Shown here: positions 1-5,404 of the stretch, piece by piece | How positions within the stretch are numbered: the stretch's first letter is position 1 | Layout of the letters: every line of letters starts with the position of its first letter | Origin: Desulfovibrio sp. | GTDB lineage: Bacteria; Desulfobacterota; Desulfovibrionia; Desulfovibrionales; Desulfovibrionaceae | Assembly: GCA_031282465.1 (NCBI GenBank) | Contig: JAITDR010000225.1 | Location: 1 to 6,513, forward strand | Reading direction: 5' to 3' | DNA: 6,513 nt | Translations under genes and position numbers: made by a program | Notes under the pieces: generated by a model | What the model saw: only the letters and a program-made list of their open reading frames with translations | What the model was told of the DNA's origin: nothing | Databases searched by the model: none

Positions 1-1035
1 ATAGCCGTGACCCACGATCGCTATTTTCTGGACAACGTGGCCGGCTGGATACTGGAACTCGACCGCGGACGCGGTATTCCTTGGAAAGGCAACTATTCCT
101 CCTGGCTCGAACAAAAACAAAAACGCCTGACGGATGAGGAAAAAACCGCTTCCGAGCACGCCAAAACTCTACAGCGCGAACTGGAGTGGATACGCATGGC
201 GCCCAAGGGGCGTCACGCCAAAAGCAAGGCTCGCATTCATGCTTACGAGGCCCTGCTCTCCCATGAAGCCGAACGCCGCGCCCCGGACCTGGAAATTTAC
301 ATCCCGCCCGGACCTCGTCTGGGCAAGTTGGTCATCGAAGCCGTAAACGTGACAAAACGCGTCGGTGACAAGCTCTTGGTCGAAAACCTGAATCTCTCCG
401 TGCCGCCGGGTGCCGTAGTCGGCATCATCGGCCCCAACGGAGCAGGCAAAACCACCCTGTTCCGGATGATTGCCGGCCGCGAAAAACCGGATTCCGGTAT
501 CCTGCGCATCGGCGACAGTGTGAAAACAGCATGGGCGGACCAGAGTCGCGAAATCCTTACCCCCGGCAAGAGCGTCTACGAAGTCGTCAGCGAAGGCCGC
601 GACGTCATCTCCCTGGGCAACAGGGAAATCAATGCGCGCGCATACTGCTCCCGCTTCAACTTCAGCGGACAGGACCAACAGAAGAAGGTGGACACGCTCT
701 CCGGCGGAGAAAGAAACCGCGTGCATCTGGCGCTTGTTCTCAAGGCCGGCGCCAATCTGCTCCTCCTGGACGAGCCTACCAACGACCTGGACGTCAACAC
801 TATGCGCGCGCTGGAAGACGCTTTGGACAACTTTGCCGGATCGGTGCTGGTCATCAGCCACGACCGCTGGTTTCTGGACCGCATCGCCACGCATATTTTG
901 GCCTTTGAAGGCGACTCGTCGGCCGTATTCTTCGACGGCAATTACAGTGAATACGAGCAGGACCGCAAAAAGCGCCTAGGCAAGGAAGCGAACCAACCGC
1001 ACCAGGCCAAGTTCAGAAAGTTGACTCGCGATTGA
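1..1035 (+). CDS. ettA: Energy-dependent translational throttle protein EttA (ABC-F ATPase), 5'-truncated by the window edge
   Basis: ABC-F ATPase with no membrane domain. In the known family EttA binds the ribosomal E site and gates the first elongation steps according to the ATP/ADP ratio. The frame is open from base 1 and covers 344 residues, beginning in the H-loop of the first ATPase domain (VTHDRYFLDN). About 210 N-terminal residues of a protein of roughly 555 are therefore outside the window. Numbering from the first codon, the linker that contacts P-site tRNA (around EWIRMAPKGRHAKSKAR) is near 60-80. The second ATPase domain carries Walker A GPNGAGKTT (144-152), signature LSGGE (233-237), Walker B LLLLDEPTNDLD (253-264) and switch His287 in ISHDRWFLDR. 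The C-terminus (FRKLTRD) matches the family's usual end. The stop is 14 bases from the convergent Fe-S gene, with only a weak bulged hairpin (1032-1053) between them. EttA is preferred over Uup or other ABC-F proteins because of the GNYSSWLEQK and IPPGPRLG motifs. Confidence 0.95.
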   Translation: MAVTHDRYFLDNVAGWILELDRGRGIPWKGNYSSWLEQKQKRLTDEEKTASEHAKTLQRELEWIRMAPKGRHAKSKARIHAYEALLSHEAERRAPDLEIYIPPGPRLGKLVIEAVNVTKRVGDKLLVENLNLSVPPGAVVGIIGPNGAGKTTLFRMIAGREKPDSGILRIGDSVKTAWADQSREILTPGKSVYEVVSEGRDVISLGNREINARAYCSRFNFSGQDQQKKVDTLSGGERNRVHLALVLKAGANLLLLDEPTNDLDVNTMRALEDALDNFAGSVLVISHDRWFLDRIATHILAFEGDSSAVFFDGNYSEYEQDRKKRLGKEANQPHQAKFRKLTRD

Positions 1036-1049
1036 GGAACGTTGCTCCT

Positions 1050-1853
1050 TCAACGCGGCACGCTCTCCCCGCTGCCGGCCGAACCGGTATCGGCCGCGAT
1101 CGGCCGCAAGGCCGATGCGTTCCAAACCTCCGCCGTACTGCCGTCCGTCAGAATGCTGCCGTCCGTACCGATGGTCGTCACAATCCGGGGAATCATCCTG
1201 CCGCAGTTCGTCAGCGCCCTCGCAACAGCATGTTCGAGGCCGCGGCAACAGGGAACCTCCATCCGCACAACGGCAACGGATGCAATGTCGTTGTGTCGCA
1301 AGACGGCGGCCAGCTTTTCTGCATAGTCGTCCGTATCCAGTTTCGGACAGCCGATGAGCGTCACTTTGTTCTTCATGAACGCATTATGGAAGTCGCCGTG
1401 CGCATATGCGGCGCAATCGGCGGAAATGAGCAGGTGGGCACCCTTGAAATATGAGGCGGTAACCGGAACCAGCCTGATTTGTACCGGCCATTGCGCAAGC
1501 CGGCTGACCGCTTTTTCCACCGCTGCCGATATGCTTTCCGGGAACGCGGTATCTATCCGCCTGAGGGCGCGGGCATGGGAGCCGGGGCAACCGCACGGCA
1601 GAGAGGTCGTCTCTTTTTTCGTCACACGGGCCTGAACTGCCGCTTCGTCGTAAGGCAGAGCCTCGCGTTCTTCAAATGTTATGGCCCCTGTCGAGCAAAC
1701 GGGGAGACAATCTCCCAGGCCGTCACAGTAATCGTCCCGCAGCAGCTTCGCCTTGCCGGCTTTCATGACGATTGCGCCCTCGTGACACGCTCCGGCACAC
1801 AGTCCGCAGCCGGTACATTTGTCTTCATCAATAGTGATGATTTTTCTGACCAC
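1050..1853 (-). CDS. Double-cluster ferredoxin-like iron-sulfur protein
   Basis: 267-residue soluble Fe-S protein, probably an electron carrier; its partner is unknown. The N-terminus has a classical motif CTGCGLCAGAC (Cys13, 16, 19, 23). A second motif has Cys43, Cys49 and Cys53 only: Leu46 replaces the usual second ligand, so one cluster may be 3Fe-4S or have a labile iron. I recall this CDGLG form as normal for the family. A second domain of about 180 residues carries CGCPGS (87-92), ADC (Cys147), GCPKLD (Cys169) and EVPCC (Cys202-203), further possible metal or redox sites. The GTG start is chosen because AAGGAG sits about 9 bases upstream and the ferredoxin fold begins at once. From memory, members occur beside hcp (hybrid cluster protein) in Desulfovibrio and Clostridia and respond to nitrosative stress; no hcp is visible here. 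The last 30 or so residues are low-complexity. The family is clear, the physiological role is inferred. Confidence 0.9.
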   Translation of the reverse strand: MVRKIITIDEDKCTGCGLCAGACHEGAIVMKAGKAKLLRDDYCDGLGDCLPVCSTGAITFEEREALPYDEAAVQARVTKKETTSLPCGCPGSHARALRRIDTAFPESISAAVEKAVSRLAQWPVQIRLVPVTASYFKGAHLLISADCAAYAHGDFHNAFMKNKVTLIGCPKLDTDDYAEKLAAVLRHNDIASVAVVRMEVPCCRGLEHAVARALTNCGRMIPRIVTTIGTDGSILTDGSTAEVWNASALRPIAADTGSAGSGESVPR

Positions 1854-1930
1854 AGCGAATTCTCCTTCGGCAAGGCCTCATCCGAGTTTGTCGCGCGGCG
1901 CGGATTATCGGCTTTGCCACTGTGTCGTAC

Positions 1931-1975
1931 CGCATACGAACATGCATGTCTGCTGCATTTGCAACATTGTTGCAA
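1931..1975 (-). promoter_or_regulatory. FNR/CRP-type operator palindrome with candidate promoter for the Fe-S gene
   Basis: Bases 1959-1975 read TTGCAACATTGTTGCAA: two perfect 8-base arms around one central base, the size and spacing of an FNR/CRP-family site (FNR itself prefers TTGAT-N4-ATCAA). On the minus strand the nearest -10-like hexamer is TATGCG (complement of 1931-1936). It would start transcription near 1924, putting the operator centre about 43 bases upstream, the class II activator position. No good -35 box is visible, as expected for an activated promoter. The leader to the GTG start would be about 70 bases. The palindrome is seen directly; the regulator (HcpR or another FNR-like protein) is inference. 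Confidence 0.6.
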
Positions 1976-2102
1976 CCGTAACTCCAGCACCTGAAAACGA
2001 CCGCAAGCGAACCCTTTCATCCGCCGGCATAAAAATTCCGCTGTTTCACTATGATAGCCAATATTACCTTAACCGGGACTGTCGTCGGCGGGGAAATGCC
2101 GC

Positions 2103-2131
2103 TTGACTCCCGACAGTGCAGGGAATACGCT
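2103..2131 (+). promoter_or_regulatory. Candidate sigma70 promoter for galU
   Basis: TTGACT (2103-2108), a 17-base spacer, then TACGCT (2126-2131). The -35 matches five of six consensus bases; the -10 is weak but keeps the key first T and A and the last T. Initiation near 2138 would give a leader of about 200 bases before the ATG. An overlapping TATAAA (2132-2137) is too far from the -35 box to pair with it. Confidence 0.4.
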
Positions 2132-2151
2132 TATAAAGAATTTTCTCTGAT

Positions 2152-2233
2152 GAGGGGCTCCGCCTCTCAAGCTTCACCGGCAGGCAGGCCTGACAGGCGC
2201 AAAGTCGAGCATTCTTCCGGCGGAAAAAGCCGG
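2152..2233 (+). other. galU leader hairpins
   Basis: Two stem-loops lie in the putative galU leader. GAGGGGC (2152-2158) pairs with GCCTCTC (2162-2168) around a 3-base loop, seven pairs with one G-T. CCGGC (2217-2221) pairs with GCCGG (2229-2233) around GGAAAAA. Neither is followed by a T-run, and I do not recognise a known riboswitch. The start codon region (2327-2338) lies outside both stems. Confidence 0.3.
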
Positions 2234-2335
2234 GTGCGGATTGAAAAATCCCGTTTATTGTGGCATGGAACACGAAGCGGCATACAAAGGCGTTGCGGCA
2301 CAGTCCGGATGCGCCGGTTGAAAAGCGAGGCCACC

Positions 2336-3202
2336 ATGAACATTCGCAAAGTCGTCATCCCCGTTGCGGGTTGGGGAACCCGCTCTCTTCCGGCTACAAA
2401 GAACATCCCCAAGGAAATGCTGCCGGTGTACAACAAGCCGGTCGTGCAGTATGTTGTCGAGGAGGCCATCCGTTCCGGCATTGAAGACGTAATTTTCATC
2501 ACCAACCGTGATAAAAACGTCATTGAAGATCACTTTGACTACAACCTACAGCTTGAAGCAGTACTTGAACGAGCAGGCAAGACCGAACAGCTTGCAATAA
2601 TACGGCAGGTGGCGGAAATGGCCAAAGTCACCGCCATCCGGCAGAAGAAACAACTCGGTCTGGGGCATGCCGTGCTGTGTGCCGAAGACGTGGTGGCCGC
2701 GGACGGCGCGTTTGCCGTCATGGTCGGCGACGACCTGCTTTTCGGCATGAACCCCGGCATACGCCAACTTGTCGAGGTTGCCGAGAGCGAGCGCCTGCCG
2801 GTCATAGGGGTCATGGAAGTGGAGCAGGAGCGTGTAAGTCGTTACGGCATTATCTCCGGCGAAGAGATTTCCCCAAGCATTTTCCGCGTGAACAAGCTGG
2901 TGGAAAAACCGAAAGTGAACGAAGCGCCGAGCCGCCTTGCCATTATCGGCCGCTATGTGCTGACGGCGGATATTTTCCGCCATCTGAAACAAGTGACGTC
3001 GGGCCACGGCGGCGAGATACAACTTACAGACGCGTTGCAGCTTCAAGCCGACAATAAGGGACTGCTGGCGGTGAAAATCCACGGCATGCGCTTTGATGCC
3101 GGCGACTGGTCCGAATACCTGACGGCCAATATCTACTTCGCCTTGCAACACGAAGAGTTGCGCGAAGACCTTGTGCGGCGTCTCAAGCCTCTTTTACCGT
3201 GA
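2336..3202 (+). CDS. galU: UTP-glucose-1-phosphate uridylyltransferase
   Basis: Cytoplasmic enzyme joining UTP and glucose-1-phosphate to give UDP-glucose and pyrophosphate, the donor for lipopolysaccharide, exopolysaccharide and galactose metabolism. The 288 residues match the usual GalU length. Visible motifs: the nucleotide-binding loop AGWGTR (11-16) followed by PATKNIPKEMLP (19-30) with Lys26; QLGLGHA (106-112); GDD (131-133), likely metal and substrate binding; VEKP (189-192); GEIQLTDAL (226-234); and DAGDW (254-258), where many GalU proteins have DCGDK. Trp13 replaces the common Leu of AGLGTR; I recall this as usual in Desulfovibrio. The ATG at 2336 is chosen because GAGG (2327-2330) lies five bases upstream and MNIRKVVIPVAG is the normal N-terminus. 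The frame stays open to 2051, but that extension has no family match. No clear intrinsic terminator follows; only a perfect CTGCCGC/GCGGCAG palindrome (3221-3234) without a T-run. Confidence 0.95.
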   Translation: MNIRKVVIPVAGWGTRSLPATKNIPKEMLPVYNKPVVQYVVEEAIRSGIEDVIFITNRDKNVIEDHFDYNLQLEAVLERAGKTEQLAIIRQVAEMAKVTAIRQKKQLGLGHAVLCAEDVVAADGAFAVMVGDDLLFGMNPGIRQLVEVAESERLPVIGVMEVEQERVSRYGIISGEEISPSIFRVNKLVEKPKVNEAPSRLAIIGRYVLTADIFRHLKQVTSGHGGEIQLTDALQLQADNKGLLAVKIHGMRFDAGDWSEYLTANIYFALQHEELREDLVRRLKPLLP

Positions 3203-3220
3203 ACGTGCGAACCTTGCCCG

Positions 3221-3376
3221 CTGCCGCGCGGCAGACGCGCACACAAGCCGTATCGCCGGCATTCCGCCCTTACAATGCAGAGGACACAGTCGTGCCGCAT
3301 TCGCACATGCAAGACGTTTCCGGCTATTATATATCCGGCCCGCAGGCGTGCCCGGGCGTGCGGCATACCTGCGGGC
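3221..3376 (+). promoter_or_regulatory. galU-lipoprotein intergenic region: palindrome, -10-like box and leader stem-loop
   Basis: The 199 bases between galU and the lipoprotein contain three structures. A perfect 14-base palindrome CTGCCGCGCGGCAG lies at 3221-3234. A TATTAT -10-like box (3325-3330) lies in a TATTATATAT stretch with no clear -35. Nine-base arms GCCCGCAGG (3338-3346) and CCTGCGGGC (3368-3376) surround a 21-base loop. Transcription from the TATTAT box would begin close to the foot of this stem-loop, which ends 14 bases before the ribosome binding site. It could stabilise the transcript; its function is not shown. Confidence 0.4.
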
Positions 3377-3401
3377 AGGCTGTTGTGTCGGGGAGGACTT
3401 C

Positions 3402-4202
3402 GTGAACTGTCGTGCGGTCGGGGCGGCGCTTGCCGCGCTTGTCGTCCTGTGCGGCGCATGTGAAACGATGCGCGGCATAGACGAGCAGGTACGCATCGAC
3501 CCAGCAGACAAAAACATCGTCTACCGGGATCAATGGGTACGACGCAATCCTCCCGAAGTGCATGTGCAACCCCGGAGCACGCCTCCCGAAGGCCTGCGCG
3601 CGCTGTTTGTGCCTTTCCGCGTGACGCAGCCCATCGACAATCCCGTCCCGCTCGGCTTCGGCATGGCGCGCACAGTCTGGCAGACATGGCTGACCATGCG
3701 CGTTTTCCCCAATCTGGAATTTTCCGGCGATGATACTCCCTACCGCCGGGACCGAGCAGTGGATCTGGGGCGCAGGCGCGGGGCGGATCTGGTGATCGGC
3801 GGTTTCGTTACTTATGTCTATGCAGGCGGAACCGCGGGTGATACCCGCGTATCCTTGCAGATTGAGGCCCATGACGTGCCGAGCGGGCAATTGGTCTGGT
3901 CCATGGCGCAGTCCGGCCTTATACCGGCAGCGCAGACGACGGATTTTTTCCTCTTTGCGACCAGGTCACGGATGCCTGCAGACCCCTTGCACGCCGTAGT
4001 GCAGGTGCTGGCCTCGGACATGGGACGCGAGATACAGAACTGGATGTACGGACCGTCGCCGCGAACGCGCATGCAGGAATTCGACAGGGACGCGCGCGGT
4101 GTGTTGCTGCCGCCGCGTGACCCCGTCCCCGCGCCGCGTGACGCCGGGCAGCCCCCGGATGCCGATACACCGTACACCCCTGCCCCCGCCGGCGCTTTTT
4201 GA
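3402..4202 (+). CDS. Putative envelope lipoprotein, function unknown
   Basis: 266-residue exported protein. Residues 1-20 form a lipoprotein-type signal: Arg4, a hydrophobic core (AALAALVVL) and a candidate lipidated Cys20 in LCGAC. Cys17 sits at the -3 position, where Leu is usual, so the lipobox is atypical. Residues 65-170 look like one alpha/beta domain, with a strand ALFVPF, a helix GMARTVWQTWLTM, then RGADLVIGGFV, a strand RVSLQIEAHD and SGQLVW. This pattern resembles the TolB-N/CsgG/GNA1162-like folds of outer-membrane-associated lipoproteins, a resemblance by eye only. The tail (236-266) is Pro-rich with a short PRD repeat, and its DNA has an 11-base repeat CGCCGCGTGAC at 4111 and 4132. 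The GTG start is chosen because GGGAGG (3391-3396) precedes it by five bases and gives a proper signal peptide; the frame is open upstream into galU but without a family-like sequence. Convergent with the next gene. Confidence 0.75.
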   Translation: MNCRAVGAALAALVVLCGACETMRGIDEQVRIDPADKNIVYRDQWVRRNPPEVHVQPRSTPPEGLRALFVPFRVTQPIDNPVPLGFGMARTVWQTWLTMRVFPNLEFSGDDTPYRRDRAVDLGRRRGADLVIGGFVTYVYAGGTAGDTRVSLQIEAHDVPSGQLVWSMAQSGLIPAAQTTDFFLFATRSRMPADPLHAVVQVLASDMGREIQNWMYGPSPRTRMQEFDRDARGVLLPPRDPVPAPRDAGQPPDADTPYTPAPAGAF

Positions 4203-4276
4203 AGGAGTGATCTGCAGCCGAGCGAACTCTATGCACCGGCGGAACTTGGGGCAACTCCTCAATGTATCTACGTTTC

Positions 4277-4699
4277 TCAGAAGTGACGGGGTTCGCTGTC
4301 CGCCAAGGCTCGGACTGCTTCCAGCAGATCATTGACCGAAGAATGCCATGAGCGGATCATGTGCCGCATGAGTCCCACATCTTCCGACTTGGCGAGCAGG
4401 CCGAAAATCGGCACTCCGCAGCCGTAAGCCGCGCCTACCTCGGCCCAGGCGTCGCAACCCGACGGCCCGAGATAGATGACCAGATCACAGCGCGTCACCG
4501 ACGACGCGCAAAACTCGAACACGCGTCTTCCTTCCTCGGAGCGTATAAAACGCTCCAAATCAAGGCGTGATAAAAAGGCTTCTTCCGGTCGGCCTTCCCG
4601 CAACCAGGATAAAATCTTGTGTCCCCTGTTTTCCAGAAGCTCGGTGAGCATTTCTACGGCATGCTGATGTTTCCAGGAAGCGGCAATGTATATGTGCAT
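4277..4699 (-). CDS. Nucleoside 2-deoxyribosyltransferase-like protein
   Basis: 140-residue cytoplasmic protein with a small Rossmann-like fold. The N-terminal strand MHIYIAASW is followed by a helix and RGHKILSWL. Further on come CDLVIYLGP (71-79) and GCDAWAEVGAAYGCGVPIFG (81-100), whose spacing (Asp72, then Glu87 in AEVGAA) matches the nucleoside 2-deoxyribosyltransferase superfamily, where the equivalent Glu is the nucleophile. Known members exchange bases on deoxynucleosides or cleave nucleotide N-glycosidic bonds; others have no known substrate, so a salvage, nucleotide-clearance or phage-related role is possible but unproven. The ATG is chosen because the fold begins at residue 2 and AAAGG lies about nine bases upstream. 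The gene stands alone, with its own promoter (4744-4772) and a leader of about 38 bases, and converges with the lipoprotein gene 74 bases away. Confidence 0.75.
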   Translation of the reverse strand: MHIYIAASWKHQHAVEMLTELLENRGHKILSWLREGRPEEAFLSRLDLERFIRSEEGRRVFEFCASSVTRCDLVIYLGPSGCDAWAEVGAAYGCGVPIFGLLAKSEDVGLMRHMIRSWHSSVNDLLEAVRALADSEPRHF

Positions 4700-4740
4700 T
4701 GAATGAGCCTTTGCTGTTCACGATTTCTACGTCCACGATT

Positions 4741-4753
4741 GCCCTTATAGGGC
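4741..4753. promoter_or_regulatory. Palindrome covering the -10 box, possible repressor site
   Basis: GCCCTTATAGGGC: five-base arms GCCCT and AGGGC around TAT. The arms flank and include the -10 hexamer, so a protein bound here would block RNA polymerase. A short arm length makes chance occurrence possible. Just downstream in the leader, CACGATT occurs twice in direct orientation (4719-4725 and 4734-4740), 15 bases apart. Confidence 0.35.
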
Positions 4754-4772
4754 ACCTGTATATTTTTTTCAA
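4744..4772 (-). promoter_or_regulatory. Sigma70 promoter of the deoxyribosyltransferase-like gene
   Basis: Read on the minus strand: TTGAAA (complement of 4767-4772), exactly 17 bases, then TATAAG (complement of 4744-4749). Both boxes are close to consensus at ideal spacing. Transcription should begin near 4737. It is the best promoter in the window. An A/T-rich spacer start (AAAATATA) follows the -35 box. Confidence 0.75.
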
Positions 4773-5178
4773 GGTCACCGAAAAATACGACAGAAATGTC
4801 TGTTTTGGGAAAATAAGAGAGTGTTGACTGAAATATTTCTGCCGTGATGTATATTTTTGCCGATTCAGAGCTATCCTTCCCTGCCAACATTCCGACAAGG
4901 TAGATGAAGCAGGAAACGGCAAACTTTTTGCTGTGTTTTCGGCAGGCATCGCAACGCGGCCGTTGAGCAGAAGGCTTTTGCCGCCGAGGTTGACGGCAAC
5001 GCAGTCTCGCCGTACTATAAACTAATGAGCCGGCTGCCGGCACAAGGCTTGGGAACCTCGGCACGCCGTTGCGCCTGTGCAATCTCGAGCGGAAGGTATT
5101 CGCTGCTTTCTACTTTTTTGAAATACCCGACACTTTCAGAATATCCGATGTCGATATTCCGTTTTCCCATTCAATTAA
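4773..5178 (+). pseudogene. Non-genic stretch with coding-like fragments in shifting frames, probable gene remnant
   Basis: No intact gene is visible. The part up to about 4890 is AT-rich and looks intergenic. From about 4894 three pieces read like protein on the plus strand. The first is 4894-4956, containing DKVDEAGNGKLFAVFSAG. The second is 4953-5062 in the next frame, containing VEQKAFAAEVDGNAVSPYY and then KLMSRLPAQGLG. The third is about 5066-5150 in the remaining frame, containing LERKVFAAFYFFEIPDTFR. Each piece uses GC-rich codons like the intact genes nearby, and each runs into a stop or an implausible stretch where the next begins. This suggests one decayed gene continuing into the fragment at 5179-5404. 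I do not recognise the family. Start, order and number of lesions are inferred by eye. Confidence 0.35.
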
Positions 5179-5404
5179 TGGAGACTTTCATACATATTGC
5201 AAAAATTCCACGACATGCAGCAGGCGAACCTTGCCCTGCGCAAAAAAAATCGACTTCGCGCTGTTGCGGGAAGGCATCTACAACAAGCCGACAAACAGCT
5301 ACAGCCTTTCCACAGTCCATGTCGGCAGCGTGATAGCTTTCATGCCGGAAGCCTGGAAAAAGACCTTGGCCCGTTTTAACCCGTACCCCCTTATTTCGCT
5401 GTGA
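5179..5404 (+). pseudogene. Unknown small protein with an apparent frameshift at an A8 run, coupled to the downstream hydrolase
   Basis: Two reading frames join into one plausible protein if one base is skipped. The first (open from 5179) reads LQKFHDMQQANLALRKK up to the A8 run at 5242-5249. The second begins there with KIDFALLREGIYNKPTNSYS, includes TVHVGSVIAFMPEAWKK and LARFNPYPLISL, and stops at 5402-5404. With seven A instead of eight the frame would be continuous, giving about 68-75 residues. Possible starts are TTG 5197 (GGAG 13 bases upstream) and ATG 5215 (no clear ribosome site). The stop overlaps the hydrolase GTG start by four bases (GTGA), strong evidence that this end was or is translated. 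Readings: a real lesion, transcript slippage on the A-run, or a sequencing error. The alternative unshifted frame from TTG 5069 gives 111 residues but has poor codon use around 5150-5240. Family not recognised. Confidence 0.5.

Larger units (their letters stand above)
1854..2335. other. 482-base intergenic region between divergent Fe-S gene and galU
   Basis: I see no convincing gene here. One frame stays open from 2051 into galU, but its codons are atypical and the GalU fold starts only at 2336. The region holds the operator palindrome (1959-1975), a galU promoter candidate (2103-2131) and two leader hairpins (2152-2168 and 2217-2233). A TATGAT hexamer at 2050-2055 has no matching -35 box. 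Confidence 0.7.

Noticed and set aside
169..894. Long open frame antisense to ettA
   Set aside because: It lies wholly over a certain gene, mirrors its codon pattern and shows no family motifs.
1032..1053. Hairpin between the convergent ettA and Fe-S genes as a bidirectional terminator
   Set aside because: The stem is only four plus three pairs with a bulge, and no T-run lies on either side.
1089..1108. Ten-base tandem repeat ATCGGCCGCG/ATCGGCCGCA
   Set aside because: It lies in the low-complexity 3' end of the Fe-S gene coding sequence and is too short to mean more than local duplication.
2180..2240. Possible cyclic-di-GMP riboswitch because of a GCGCAAAG stretch
   Set aside because: The paired 5' GCAAACC-like segment and the tetraloop receptor are missing, so the resemblance is limited to a few bases.
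2051..2335. A 95-residue N-terminal extension in frame with galU
   Set aside because: The GalU family starts at MNIRKVVIPVAG, a ribosome site precedes 2336, and the extension has atypical codons and no recognisable sequence.
2546..3151. Open frame of about 200 codons antisense to galU
   Set aside because: Shadow of the galU coding pattern, with no motifs and no ribosome site considered convincing.
3171..3401. Lipoprotein frame open upstream, overlapping the end of galU
   Set aside because: Starting there would bury the signal peptide inside the protein. GTG 3402 with GGGAGG gives a normal exported N-terminus.
4824..4855. Plus-strand promoter TTGACT with TATATT
   Set aside because: The spacer is 20 bases, and no acceptable -10 box occurs at 16-18 bases.
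4560..5082. Two overlapping minus-strand frames upstream of the deoxyribosyltransferase-like gene
   Set aside because: They cross its promoter and their translations are low-complexity. The plus strand gives better coding signals in the same place.
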